Origin: Paracoccaceae bacterium | GTDB taxonomy: Bacteria; Pseudomonadota; Alphaproteobacteria; Rhodobacterales; Rhodobacteraceae | Length of the DNA: 35,735 nt | NCBI GenBank assembly: GCA_006844665.1 | Contig: SPJP01000019.1 | Coordinates: 1 to 35,735, forward strand | Reading direction: 5' to 3' | Shown: in pieces, positions 1 to 8,510 of the stretch | How the letters are laid out: the number at the start of each line of letters is the position of its first letter | Numbering within the stretch: the stretch's first letter is position 1 | Program-made: the position numbers and the translations under genes | Notes under the pieces: model-generated | What the model saw: the letters and a program-made list of their open reading frames with translations, nothing else | What the model was told of the DNA's origin: nothing | Databases searched by the model: none

Positions 1-77
1 GTCCAGACAAAGCTGATCACAGCCGCTAGGGTGAATAGGGCGGACAGGACGCCGCCCAGCAGAAGATTGCGGCTCAT
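1..77 (-). CDS. ABC transporter permease, DppC-like (N-terminal fragment)
   Basis: Only the first 25 codons are in the window. The frame runs off the left edge. The ATG (77-75) overlaps the TGA of the upstream permease as ATGA, a 4-base overlap typical of translationally coupled permease pairs. The visible residues begin MSRNLLLGGVLSALF and continue as one hydrophobic stretch, fitting a first transmembrane helix. In binding-protein-dependent peptide importers the DppB-type permease is normally followed by a DppC-type partner, so that is the expected identity. The ATPase genes would lie beyond the edge. The family call rests on position and hydrophobicity, not on a diagnostic motif. Confidence 0.65.
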   Translation of the reverse strand, partial: MSRNLLLGGVLSALFTLAAVISFVW

Positions 78-1021
78 GTGCGTAGCCTTAGGCGGGGGTC
101 GATGGCGGCATAGGCCAGATCGACAAGAAAGTTCACAAGCACGATGGCAAAGACCAACAGCATGACGACAGATTTCACCACGATCAGGTCATTCTGAGTA
201 ATCGCCTGAAAGATTAAGCGTCCGAGGCCCGGCAGAAAAAAGACGTTCTCGATAATGATCGCCCCGGCCAGCAGGAATGAAAATTGCAGCCCAAGGATGG
301 TCAGCACCGGGATCATGGCGTTGCGCAGGGCGTGGCGCAGAACGGTTTGCCGCTTGGTCAGGCCTTTGGCGCGGGCGGTGCGGATGTAATCTTGGTGCAG
401 GGTTTCCAACGTGGCGGACCGGGTCACCCGGGCCATGATGCTGGCTTGTTGGACGGCCAAGGCGATGGCCGGCAATGTCAGGGATTTCAGCCCGGCAAAC
501 AGCCCGTTATCCCAGCCAGCAAAGCCCCCCGACGGGAACCAGCGCAGGTTGATGGCAAAGATCAGAACCAGGAACATTGCGAACCAAAAATTGGGCACTG
601 CGATGCCCAACTGCGTGGCCCCCATAATGCTAGTATCCGCGGCTTTGCCCGCCCGGGTGGCCGCGATCAACCCGACGGGGATCGCGATCAGCGTCGACAG
701 GGCCAACGCCAGCAGCGCCAAGGGCAGGGATACAACCAAACGCTGGCCGATCAGCTGAGATATCGGCACCCGGTAGGTGTAAGACATGCCCAGATCCCCG
801 GTGAAAAACCCGGTGATCCATGTGAAATAGCGTAGAACCAAGGGATCGTTCAGGCCCAATTGTTCGCGCAGGGCGGCCAGGGCCTCTTCTGTGGCGTTCA
901 TCCCTAACATGACCGAGGCCACATCGCCGGGCACGATTTCCAGAACAACAAAGATCACCAAGCTTGCGGCGAGCAGCGTCAAAGCCAGTGATAAAAGACG
1001 GGTCAGTAGATAGCGCAGCAT
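74..1021 (-). CDS. ABC transporter permease, DppB/OppB type
   Basis: Inner-membrane permease (315 aa) of a peptide/nickel-type ABC importer. The N-terminus MLRYLLTRLL followed by a long hydrophobic helix and a periplasmic segment with PGD is typical of DppB/OppB. About six membrane segments are visible. The cytoplasmic EAA loop that docks onto the ATPase is seen as DYIRTARAKGLTKRQ followed by HALRNAMIPV, roughly residues 205-235. I chose the ATG at 1021 because it matches the family N-terminus; the longest frame would need a TTG 51 bases upstream and adds atypical residues. Neither start has a convincing Shine-Dalgarno. It lies between the binding protein upstream and the overlapping DppC-like gene. 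The solute could be a dipeptide, oligopeptide or related compound and cannot be read from the permease. Confidence 0.9.
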   Translation of the reverse strand: MLRYLLTRLLSLALTLLAASLVIFVVLEIVPGDVASVMLGMNATEEALAALREQLGLNDPLVLRYFTWITGFFTGDLGMSYTYRVPISQLIGQRLVVSLPLALLALALSTLIAIPVGLIAATRAGKAADTSIMGATQLGIAVPNFWFAMFLVLIFAINLRWFPSGGFAGWDNGLFAGLKSLTLPAIALAVQQASIMARVTRSATLETLHQDYIRTARAKGLTKRQTVLRHALRNAMIPVLTILGLQFSFLLAGAIIIENVFFLPGLGRLIFQAITQNDLIVVKSVVMLLVFAIVLVNFLVDLAYAAIDPRLRLRT

Positions 1022-1110
1022 TCGATCACGATACGATGTGATGGCTGAGGGAGTGCCAAAGGTCAGGATCAAAGATCAAGGGGCGTCCGCGCAGCAGAGG
1101 CGAAGAGAAG

Positions 1111-1135
1111 CCCGGGCAAAACGATGTTGCCCGGG
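1111..1135 (-). other. Intercistronic stem-loop between binding protein and permease
   Basis: A perfect 9-bp inverted repeat (CCCGGGCAA at 1111-1119, TTGCCCGGG at 1127-1135) with a 7-base loop sits just after the binding-protein stop. No T-run follows in the minus direction, so it is not a classical terminator. In ABC operons such hairpins often protect the 3' end of the binding-protein message and keep its expression above that of the permeases. That role is inferred here. Confidence 0.6.
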
Positions 1136-1147
1136 CCAAAGGTAAGT

Positions 1148-2614
1148 TTACTGTGTCCAGGACACGCCAGTTAGGTCATTGGCTTGTGTCGGCGCGTTTT
1201 CCCAAAGGCCCTCGATGTTGGCATTCGCCACACCTGTCTTGGCCAGCTGGAACAGATAACCGTTGACGTAGTCTTCGGAAATCATGGTCTGCATTTTGGT
1301 CAGCAGCTCGGTCCGCATGGCGGGGTCTGCTGTGACGGCCAGGGTCGCGTTCAGATCCTGGAATTCGGCGTTGTCGTACTGAAAGTAGTACTCTGGCCGG
1401 GCATAGATGCCGATGTCCATAGGCTCGGAATGGCTGACGATGGTCAGGTCAAAATCCTTGCCACGGAACACAGTTTCCAACCAGCCAGCCCATTCCAGAT
1501 TGCTGATCTCGGTCTCAATCCCGACCGCGCGCAGCTGAGCCGCGATGATCTCGCCACCGCGACGCGCATAGGAGGGGGGTGGCAACGCAAGACGCAATGT
1601 CAGATCAGATACGCCAGCTTCGTTCAGCAGCGATTTGGCAAGTTCTGGGTCATAGGCTGAGTTGCCAGTCAGATCGATATAGTCCGGGTTGTGCGGTGCG
1701 AAATGGGTGCCGATTGGCGTTCCGTAGCCAAACATCGCGCCGTCAATGATGTCTTGACGGTTAATCGCATGGGCAATCGCCTCGCGTACCCGAACATCAG
1801 TGACGGATTTGTTGTTGGTGGACAGGATTGTTTCACCCTCGGTCGAGCCTACAACAACAGTAAAGCGCGGATCGGCGTCGAACTGAGCCAGAGTTTCCGG
1901 CGCAGGGAAGTTCGGGAACGCGTCAATATCGCCAGCCATCATAGCCGCAAAGGCGGCTGTCGGGTCCGAGATGAACTTGAACGTTGCAGCAGTCAGCGCG
2001 GGTGCTGTGCCCCAATAGTCAGGATAGGCCACCATTTCGACCCGGTCGCCTTGGACCCAGTTGGCAAACTTGAACGGGCCGGTGCCAATGGGGTTCGTTG
2101 CAGCAGTCTCGATCGATTCTGGTGCTACGATGACCGCGTCGCCCCAAGCCATGTTCGACAGGAACAAGCCGTTCGGGCCGTCCAAAGTGATTGCGACGGT
2201 CAGCGGGTCAATGACGCTGACATCAGTGATGCCTGCGAACAGGGCCTTTTGCGCGTTGGTGCTGTCTTCGGCACGGGCGCGGTCCAGGCTGAATTTGACG
2301 TCTTCGGCATCCATGGATGATCCGTCATGGAAGGTCACGCCATCCTGCAGCGTGAACGTATAGACCGTGCCGTCGTCGGAAATCGTCCAGCTTTCCGCCA
2401 GGGCAGGGTTGACCGAGCCGTCAGGGCCGAACCGGGTCAGGCCTTCGAAGATGTTGGCATAGACGACTTCGTCAATCGCGGCTGCGGCACCACCGGTCGG
2501 GTCAAGGTTCGGCGGTTCCAGCTGCATACCCAGGGTAATGTCGGTTTGCTGTGCGAACGCGGGCGACGCGCAAAGCGCCAACACCGCGACCGTTATTTTT
2601 GAACGCTGAAACAT
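1148..2614 (-). CDS. ABC transporter substrate-binding protein, family 5 (peptide/nickel type)
   Basis: Periplasmic solute receptor (488 aa) delivering substrate to the permeases encoded just downstream. Residues 1-21 form a Sec signal peptide (basic start, hydrophobic core, cleavage near SPAFA-QQ). The mature start TDITLGMQLEPPNLDPTGG, the VYANIFEGLTRF segment and the AESWTISDDGTVYTFTL segment are hallmarks of SBP_bac_5 proteins such as DppA and OppA. The absence of a lipobox cysteine argues for a soluble periplasmic protein. The ATG is supported by a GAAAGG Shine-Dalgarno about 7 bases upstream. The upstream gene on the same strand is an M20 deacylase, which suggests the imported compound is a peptide or N-acylated amino acid that is then hydrolysed. 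The ligand is not determinable from sequence. Confidence 0.93.
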   Translation of the reverse strand: MFQRSKITVAVLALCASPAFAQQTDITLGMQLEPPNLDPTGGAAAAIDEVVYANIFEGLTRFGPDGSVNPALAESWTISDDGTVYTFTLQDGVTFHDGSSMDAEDVKFSLDRARAEDSTNAQKALFAGITDVSVIDPLTVAITLDGPNGLFLSNMAWGDAVIVAPESIETAATNPIGTGPFKFANWVQGDRVEMVAYPDYWGTAPALTAATFKFISDPTAAFAAMMAGDIDAFPNFPAPETLAQFDADPRFTVVVGSTEGETILSTNNKSVTDVRVREAIAHAINRQDIIDGAMFGYGTPIGTHFAPHNPDYIDLTGNSAYDPELAKSLLNEAGVSDLTLRLALPPPSYARRGGEIIAAQLRAVGIETEISNLEWAGWLETVFRGKDFDLTIVSHSEPMDIGIYARPEYYFQYDNAEFQDLNATLAVTADPAMRTELLTKMQTMISEDYVNGYLFQLAKTGVANANIEGLWENAPTQANDLTGVSWTQ

Positions 2615-2645
2615 ATGTGTGCCTTTCGAAACGGTTGATCTTAGG

Positions 2646-2680
2646 AAGCTTAGGCGCGCGTTAAAGAGTCGCGCAAGCTT
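2646..2680. other. Imperfect inverted repeat upstream of the binding-protein gene
   Basis: AAGCTT at 2646-2651 and 2675-2680 flank a second inner pair (GCGCG 2654-2658, CGCGC 2670-2674), giving an 11-bp stem interrupted by a 2-base bulge. It lies in the 84-base gap between the deacylase stop and the binding-protein ATG. It could be an mRNA hairpin that partly separates the two genes or an operator. No T-run supports a minus-strand terminator. Confidence 0.35.
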
Positions 2681-2698
2681 TTGATTTGAAAAAAATGG

Positions 2699-3973
2699 CT
2701 AGGTCAGAAGGTCGGACAGCACCAGCGCCATGACGCCGGCGCTGTCTACCATGTCTTGGATCCCGACCCATTCATCAGGCTGGTGCGCCAGATCTAAAAC
2801 ACCAGGGCCATAAGCAATGCAGTTCTTTAGGCGCCCAATACGGTCGATATGTTTTTGGTCGTAAGTCCCTGGGCTGACAACATAATCAGGCTGCCTTGCA
2901 AGGACTCGTTCAATTGCAGCCGCCGTGGATTTCACCACAGGCGCGTCCCGGTCGGTCATGCTGGGATGAACCTCGAACAGCTCTTTGACCTCGTATTCAA
3001 AGCTGGGGCGTTGGGACTTTACGGTTTCCAGAACGCGGGTGACTTCGGCTTTTACCTCGGCCAGGTCTTCTTCGATCAGGAAGCGGCGATCCAGGATGAT
3101 GCGGCAACGGTCTGCCACGCAAGGTGCAGGAAGGCCGGTGTAATCGGGGTCTTGCTCTGGCTCGCCTCCATGGACCGAGTTGATGTTCAGCGTCGATTGC
3201 TTGGCCCCTTCGGGCACCACGGGCATGGCTGTGGTTTTCGTGGCCAGCAGGGGGTACAGAACGGTTTCGATTTCGTGCAGGACAGCGCCCATATGGCGGA
3301 TGGCGCTGTCGCCCAGAAACGGCATCGATCCGTGGGCAATCCGACCTTTGGTTTCAACCTCGGCCCACCAAACGCCGCGATGGCCCAGACAGATCCGGTC
3401 TTTGTTCAGCGGTTCAGGGATAATGACGTGCTGGACCTTGTCGGGGTCGAAATGGCCTTTTTCGGCCAGATAGGCCACGCCACCGAACCCGCCTGATTCC
3501 TCGTCCGCTGTGGCGCTGATTTCGACCGCGCCTTTGTAATCTGGATAGGTGTCGATGAACGCTTCAGCCGCGATAATACTGGCCGCCAATCCGCCCTTCA
3601 TATCGCAAGCCCCGCGCCCATAGACGCGGCCGTCTTTGACCTCGCCGCCGAAAGGATCAACGGTCCAGCCATGGCCGACTTCGACCACGTCATGGTGGCT
3701 GTTGAAATGCACACATTCCCCGGCTGATGCTCCTTCGTGGCGCGCGATGATGTTCCAACGCGGGAATTCCTCGGAATCCGCGGGTGCCCCTTCTGCTCGG
3801 ATCAATTGGATCTCAAAGCCTTTGGGCCGTAGCCGCTTGGCCAAATATTCGCAGATATCGCGGTAGTTCCGGCCCGGGGGATTCAGTGTTGGTATCCGGA
3901 TTAAGTCTTGTGTCAGCGCGACAAGGTCTGCTTCGCGATCAGCGATCGCGGTGAGGAGTGTGTTATCTGTCAT
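2699..3973 (-). CDS. M20 family ArgE/DapE-type deacylase
   Basis: Cytoplasmic metallohydrolase (424 aa) of the ArgE/DapE/carboxypeptidase G2 group, which removes an N-acyl group or cleaves a small peptide with one or two zinc ions. Metal-binding motifs are in order: NSHHDVV near residue 92, GRGACDMKGG near residue 120, TADEESGG near residue 155 (catalytic Glu followed by metal-ligand Glu), and a late HIDR segment. Length fits the family. It begins MTDNTLL. The ATG lies in one arm of an 8-bp inverted repeat and its Shine-Dalgarno is weak. It heads the group that continues with an ABC importer, suggesting uptake followed by deacylation. It is unlikely to be the housekeeping argE or dapE itself because no arginine or lysine genes are nearby. 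The substrate is unassigned. Confidence 0.85.
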   Translation of the reverse strand: MTDNTLLTAIADREADLVALTQDLIRIPTLNPPGRNYRDICEYLAKRLRPKGFEIQLIRAEGAPADSEEFPRWNIIARHEGASAGECVHFNSHHDVVEVGHGWTVDPFGGEVKDGRVYGRGACDMKGGLAASIIAAEAFIDTYPDYKGAVEISATADEESGGFGGVAYLAEKGHFDPDKVQHVIIPEPLNKDRICLGHRGVWWAEVETKGRIAHGSMPFLGDSAIRHMGAVLHEIETVLYPLLATKTTAMPVVPEGAKQSTLNINSVHGGEPEQDPDYTGLPAPCVADRCRIILDRRFLIEEDLAEVKAEVTRVLETVKSQRPSFEYEVKELFEVHPSMTDRDAPVVKSTAAAIERVLARQPDYVVSPGTYDQKHIDRIGRLKNCIAYGPGVLDLAHQPDEWVGIQDMVDSAGVMALVLSDLLT

Positions 3974-3993
3974 AGTCCCACGCTAGGACTATG
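3971..3993. promoter_or_regulatory. 8-bp inverted repeat spanning the deacylase start codon
   Basis: CATAGTCC at 3971-3978 and GGACTATG at 3986-3993 form a perfect inverted repeat with a 7-base loop. The complement of the deacylase ATG (3971-3973) is inside the left arm. In the message the start codon would be paired in a hairpin. As DNA it could instead be an operator in the 121-base divergent intergenic region. A second smaller inverted repeat (ATGCCG 3996-4001, CGGCAT 4012-4017) follows immediately. Confidence 0.45.
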
Positions 3994-4094
3994 ATATGCC
4001 GACTGCAAGACCGGCATTTCGGCAAAGATATCTGGCAAAACCCCCGAACAGTTCCCATATTGGGGGCAAGTTCAAACGAATTTAGGAGCGATGG

Positions 4095-5171
4095 ATGGCG
4101 AGTTTTGATGCCCAAGTGGCCGAGAGCCAGAAGCAAGTGGCAGAAACCCAAGCAAGGATTTCAGAATTGACCGGGCGCATCGAACAGGCCCGCACGAAAA
4201 TGAAAACCGGCGCGGATATCGAAATCGACATCGAAAACGCTTCTCTGGCAGATGTTCAGGCCCATTCTGATGCAATGAACGCCAATATTGCCGAATTGAT
4301 CATGGGTCTGGATGACGTCACCGCAGGCTTTTCCGAAGACTTCAACGCGATGCGGGACAAGACCGGTTGGGAAAGCTTTGTCGGCATCTTTGCGCGCGGC
4401 AAGTCCGAAGCCATGCGCCAAGAACGGATGCGCACGGCCAATATTGACGACAAGCTGCAAGATTTGATCGCGAAATCGGATGTAATCGTTCAGCTGCTAG
4501 AAAGTCAGCTTGCCGTTTTAAACGGCGAAAAAACCAAAGTTGATGCAAACTTGACCGAAACGCTTAGCGAGCGTGAAGCTGTGGTCAGTGGCCTAACCCA
4601 ATTGCAGGCTGATATTCAGGCGTTGGACCCCAAGATTATCGATCTGGAAAACAAGATCAGTGTCGAACAGGACGCCGCTGCGCGCACCAAGCTGGAAGGC
4701 GATTTGGCGGCCCTGAATTCTGACTATAACGAAATGGTCCAACGCGAACAGGTAGAGCTGGCGCGCTCGCAAACCCTGGAACGCTATATTGAAAAGGGCA
4801 AAACCTGGGTCGACAGTTTGCAAAACCAGGCGGCCACCCAGATGGTTTTGATCAACAAGCTGCAGACCGACACAAAGCAGCGGGTCGTTCTGTATGATGC
4901 GCTGACCAAGTCATTGAAAACCGCGCAACAGCAAGACGTGGCCCACCGGATCAATGAAATCGGCGTCGAAACCGATAAAGAGGCCCAAGCCGCCATGGCC
5001 GCCATCGGCACGGCAACCAATGCGCGGATGGCCGAAATGATGGAAGCCCACGAAGATCACATGGTCTTTGCCCGCGACGTGCTGGAAGCCAAGGCCAAAG
5101 CGGATGAACGTTTTGCCCGTCGCTTTGCCAAGATTGTCGAGAAGCACGATAAAAACACATATGGCGGATAA
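4095..5171 (+). CDS. Uncharacterised coiled-coil protein, first gene of the AAA+ cluster
   Basis: A 358-residue, charged, Ala/Gln/Glu/Lys-rich protein with no signal peptide or membrane segment. Long heptad-like stretches cover about residues 1-45, 125-235 and 260-340, so an extended coiled-coil rod is expected. A short less helical segment with GWESFVGIFARG lies near residues 92-103. The ATG at 4095 has an AGGAG 6 bases upstream (4084-4088); the ATG at 4091 is out of frame. It is followed after 5 bases by a small membrane protein and heads seven plus-strand genes including an AAA+ ATPase. By shape it could be a scaffold, or a substrate remodelled by the ATPase as in PspA/Vipp or TelA-type systems, but that resemblance is only in general character. 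I do not recognise a named family with confidence. Confidence 0.85.
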   Translation: MASFDAQVAESQKQVAETQARISELTGRIEQARTKMKTGADIEIDIENASLADVQAHSDAMNANIAELIMGLDDVTAGFSEDFNAMRDKTGWESFVGIFARGKSEAMRQERMRTANIDDKLQDLIAKSDVIVQLLESQLAVLNGEKTKVDANLTETLSEREAVVSGLTQLQADIQALDPKIIDLENKISVEQDAAARTKLEGDLAALNSDYNEMVQREQVELARSQTLERYIEKGKTWVDSLQNQAATQMVLINKLQTDTKQRVVLYDALTKSLKTAQQQDVAHRINEIGVETDKEAQAAMAAIGTATNARMAEMMEAHEDHMVFARDVLEAKAKADERFARRFAKIVEKHDKNTYGG

Positions 5172-5176
5172 GCCAG

Positions 5177-5374
5177 ATGTCGGATGACGCACGGGCTCTG
5201 ATGATGGCTGCTGCAGGTGTCGCGGGCACGTTTTTATTGCTCGATGGGATCACAGGGCTGGTGTTAGGCCCCGGGACGGGCACCTTACGCATCGTGCTTA
5301 TGGGCGCGGTGGCTGGGGCCGTCGGTCTGTTGGTGCACAGAACTTTACGTAGCAAGGATGGGCCAGACGCGTGA
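5177..5374 (+). CDS. Small two-helix membrane protein (65 aa)
   Basis: Small hydrophobic protein with two predicted membrane helices (about residues 8-30 and 36-54) separated by a Gly/Pro turn (LGPGTGT), and a short charged C-terminal tail (RSKDGPDA). Both ends are therefore likely on the same side of the membrane. The ATG lies 5 bases after the stop of the coiled-coil gene. Its stop overlaps the GTG start of the next gene as GTGA. This spacing places it in the operon and argues that it is real despite its size. It may anchor or signal the cluster's complex to the inner membrane, which is inference. No named family recognised. Confidence 0.75.
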   Translation: MSDDARALMMAAAGVAGTFLLLDGITGLVLGPGTGTLRIVLMGAVAGAVGLLVHRTLRSKDGPDA

Positions 5375-6507
5375 CCGATAGGATTGCGGGTGACTTAACC
5401 TTAGATCATTCAGGCCTGACCGATGGGCGCGTCGCGCGTCGATACTTTAAAAAGTTCGACACGATCGTGAAACATCTGGGCCGCGTGATCGCGCTGATGG
5501 AACGGGAACGGCAACTGACCCGGACCGAGGCCCGCCTTTTGGCAGGCTACGTCACGCGGCTGGATTCCAGTTTCGAAGCGCTGGGCCTGAAATATCTGAT
5601 GACAGGGCGCGATACCGGGCAGTTTTTTGGCTCGCTTGCCATTGACCGGGCAGAATCCGGCTTTCCGGTGTTTCAAGAGCTTTTGACAATGGCCAATGAC
5701 GCGGCCCAGGCCCCGAAACATTTGGCGGGCATGCCTTCGGTCGCCGGGTTCAAAGATCAGATGATCGCGCAGATCGTGGGGGATCGGACGATCCCGACCC
5801 GGCTGCAATTCGCGCTTAGCCAGCGCCTGTACTATCAAGCGCTGGTCACCCAAAAACTGTTCTGGGCCGCCAATGACCCCGAAGCGCAGTATCTGGGTAA
5901 AACCGACAATCGCCGCCGGTTCCTGCTGCATTGGGCGGTCTATGACAGCCAGATCAACCTGCCGACGATTTACCTGATGGAGGTCGAAGACGGTGGTTCA
6001 GTTAACCTGCCCAAAGATCAACGTCGCTGGCCCGAAGTGCAGCGTCACCTGATGGCGCAGTCGGTGGCGGGTCTGAAATTGCTGACCATTGCCAAAGGCT
6101 TCGACGAAGATTTCGACGATCTGCACCCCAAACGTTTGCGGCGCATTCACCTTGGGCCAATGTATTCCAACGCCTTTACCAAACAAACCGGGCCGATCTG
6201 CCAGGTTCTGCAAGATGCCAAAAGCGCGCCGGGCTATGATTGGGCCATGGCCTGGACGGTGGAAGAGCTGGAAAGCGAACGCGCCGTCCAAGAAAAATCG
6301 GGCTGGTTCAGCTATGTTGACCGGGAGGTCTTCGCGCTTGACCCGTTCTCGGGCCGGGGGGCGGAAAGCGGGGCAACGCGGATCGAACGGGCGATCATTT
6401 TACCCGAACGGCCTTTCCAGGTGTTGGCCGAAAGCAACCCGCCGGGCTTTGCCCATGTGACCAAATTTGTCACCAGCGCAGGCGGCCGCGTGATGCGAAT
6501 AGAATAG
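5371..6507 (+). CDS. Uncharacterised soluble protein of the AAA+ cluster (378 aa)
   Basis: Starts at GTG 5371, which overlaps the preceding stop by 4 bases and has an AAGGATGGG purine run 9 bases upstream. The N-terminal 90 residues are helical and basic (ARRYFKKFDTIVKHLGRVIALMER), the middle contains QLALSQRLYYQALVTQ-like helices, and the C-terminal half is mixed with an RRIHLGPMYSNAF segment near residue 250 and a beta-rich end. There is no signal peptide, membrane segment, nucleotide-binding motif or zinc motif. It ends 71 bases before the AAA+ gene and shares its strand and composition. Its place between the membrane and ATPase genes suggests a partner or adaptor. I do not recognise the family. 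Confidence 0.85.
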   Translation: MTDRIAGDLTLDHSGLTDGRVARRYFKKFDTIVKHLGRVIALMERERQLTRTEARLLAGYVTRLDSSFEALGLKYLMTGRDTGQFFGSLAIDRAESGFPVFQELLTMANDAAQAPKHLAGMPSVAGFKDQMIAQIVGDRTIPTRLQFALSQRLYYQALVTQKLFWAANDPEAQYLGKTDNRRRFLLHWAVYDSQINLPTIYLMEVEDGGSVNLPKDQRRWPEVQRHLMAQSVAGLKLLTIAKGFDEDFDDLHPKRLRRIHLGPMYSNAFTKQTGPICQVLQDAKSAPGYDWAMAWTVEELESERAVQEKSGWFSYVDREVFALDPFSGRGAESGATRIERAIILPERPFQVLAESNPPGFAHVTKFVTSAGGRVMRIE

Positions 6508-6578
6508 ACAAGGCGCGCATCAGCGGGCGGCCACACGGCCCCGCTTGGACCGCACAGACCGAAGGATAGGGGACAGCG

Positions 6579-8510
6579 ATGAGCCAGACCGCAGACCAGA
6601 TTGAACTGAAAGAAGACGTGATCCAAGCTGGATACGCTCAGGCATTGGCTTTGTTAGAAGGGTTCGATCACACCCCGCGATTGGCTAAACCGAAGGAAAG
6701 GTCTTCGACCGAGCGGTCTTCGGGCATTGGCACGCGGCGGCGGTTCCGGTCCACGACGCCGGGCCTTGTGACCCGGTCCACCGCGCGGCCCGACGGTGTG
6801 CATCTGGTCGACCGGGTTGAGGGCGTCAATAGCGACGATCCGCTGCCTTCGGTTAAAGAGGCCCGCGTTCTACGCACCCTGCGCCGTGCGCTTGCGATTG
6901 GCGATGCGCTGGCCGAAGCTTATGCTGACCAAACCGGTTTGACCGCGATGAAAGCGCAAAACCTGCAAGGCGCACTGCCCCAAAACCATCAAGTTGCATT
7001 TTCCGAAGCGCTGACCGCGCAATCGGCTGTTGGGCTGTACGGGTTTGCCAATGCCTTGTCCGTTCTGGCCGCTGATCTTGCAGGCGACGCAGCCGATGTG
7101 GGGGCTGTGGACGAGCTGTTGTTTGATAACTGGCCACTGGCGCGTCAGGGCGTTCTATGGGCGCTGGACCAAATCCTGGCAGACGTCGCGGCCGAGGCTG
7201 ATTTGGGCCCCAATGTTTTGGCCTTTGCTGAACAGGTAATGGACGGGGTCGCATTGCGCGCGGCCTCGCTTAGCGGGCTGGACGCATTTCGCAATCAAAC
7301 CTACCGGGTCGAGGCCGATGACCTGACCCTTGCCGCCTTTACCCCGGCCCGCGCCACCAAATCCGCCCCCCTGACCATGCAGTTCAAGAAACCGCACGAA
7401 GTTGTTGGCAACCACATTGCCAAGTATCAGTCCCTGCGTCTGGCCAAGATGCTGATGGCCTATGATTTCGACCGCAAGCTGAACCCGTTTGCCGAACTCG
7501 GCGGGTTTATCTTTACCTTTATGGGCGACGGTGCGCCGGGAACGGGCAAAACTACTCTGATCCAGATGATGGCGGGCTTGGTGAATGATTACTGCCAGAA
7601 CGCAGGTTACCCATTTCGCTATCAGAACTTTTCGATCGACCAGATTGACAGCTATCAAGGCAAATCAGGGCAAAACGCTAAGGCCTTTATCAAAAACATT
7701 TTGGACCCGTCAGTCATCGGCTTTGGCACCATCGACGATATCGACCAGATCGCAGGCAAGCGCGGCGACAAGCAATCCAGCGCTGGCCAGCAAGAGGTCA
7801 CCGCCGTCTTTATGGAAGCTTTCGCCGGCGCCAATACAGTGGTGCGGGGCAACTGCACCTTTGGCATGTTCTCGAACTACCCTGAAAACGTGGATGACGC
7901 TTTGCGTCAAAGGGCAGGCGCGCGCTTTTTAGTGGACGGACCTCAGTCGCAGGACGACTATATCGACATTCTGGCCCTGTTGTTGGGCAAGAAACACGAC
8001 ATTCCGTTGGGCGACCATGATCTGTTCGAAGCCCAGGCCCTACAGCGCGCCGTTGCCGCCAGCTTTGAAAAACATGGACGACCTCAGGAAGAAGGTCTGC
8101 GGGTGGTTTGGGACCAAACCGAACGCCAAATCGGCACGCTGGACACGACCGCAAAGCTCGGCGCGTATCTGAAAGCCATTCAAGAGGCCGACCCGCGCTT
8201 CACCGGGCGGGCGATCAAGAATATCACCGATGCCGTCAAAGTCCGCGCCATGGATTTCGAGCTGCCGGACGAATGGATGGAAAGCCCCGACCTGTTCCTG
8301 TTCCAACCCTATGATGCCAAATCCGCCATGATCAACGACCTGCGGCGGCCCATCACGGTGGATATGGTGGTCCAGGAAATCAACCGCTACGCCGATAGTG
8401 AATTCCGATATGCCGACAAATCAGACGAGGTCGCGATTGAAAACGCGGTCCGCGACATGGGCCGGATGGAAGAAGCCAAGCGTCGTTATCTGGCGGGCCG
8501 GTCCGAATGA
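6579..8510 (+). CDS. AAA+ ATPase with an uncharacterised N-terminal region
   Basis: A 643-residue protein with a C-terminal classical AAA+ module. Walker A is GDGAPGTGKTT (residues 316-326, Lys324). The Walker B region reads GTIDDIDQIAGKRGD (about 383-397), with Asp387 where most AAA+ proteins have the catalytic Glu. Sensor-1 Asn is in SNYPENVDDALRQR (Asn433), which also carries candidate arginine fingers Arg443/Arg445. The first 280 residues are unrelated to known AAA+ partners that I recognise and include a Ser/Thr/Arg-rich stretch at about 41-70. There is no membrane segment. The ATG has an AGGGG about 8 bases upstream. Its stop overlaps the next start as ATGA. It is probably a ring-forming remodelling ATPase acting on other cluster products. 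It lacks protease domains, so it is not FtsH or Lon. Confidence 0.9.
   Translation: MSQTADQIELKEDVIQAGYAQALALLEGFDHTPRLAKPKERSSTERSSGIGTRRRFRSTTPGLVTRSTARPDGVHLVDRVEGVNSDDPLPSVKEARVLRTLRRALAIGDALAEAYADQTGLTAMKAQNLQGALPQNHQVAFSEALTAQSAVGLYGFANALSVLAADLAGDAADVGAVDELLFDNWPLARQGVLWALDQILADVAAEADLGPNVLAFAEQVMDGVALRAASLSGLDAFRNQTYRVEADDLTLAAFTPARATKSAPLTMQFKKPHEVVGNHIAKYQSLRLAKMLMAYDFDRKLNPFAELGGFIFTFMGDGAPGTGKTTLIQMMAGLVNDYCQNAGYPFRYQNFSIDQIDSYQGKSGQNAKAFIKNILDPSVIGFGTIDDIDQIAGKRGDKQSSAGQQEVTAVFMEAFAGANTVVRGNCTFGMFSNYPENVDDALRQRAGARFLVDGPQSQDDYIDILALLLGKKHDIPLGDHDLFEAQALQRAVAASFEKHGRPQEEGLRVVWDQTERQIGTLDTTAKLGAYLKAIQEADPRFTGRAIKNITDAVKVRAMDFELPDEWMESPDLFLFQPYDAKSAMINDLRRPITVDMVVQEINRYADSEFRYADKSDEVAIENAVRDMGRMEEAKRRYLAGRSE

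Noticed and set aside
4095-5171. TelA/toxic anion resistance or PspA identity for the coiled-coil protein
   Set aside because: Similarity is only in heptad character and composition; no diagnostic motif was recognised.
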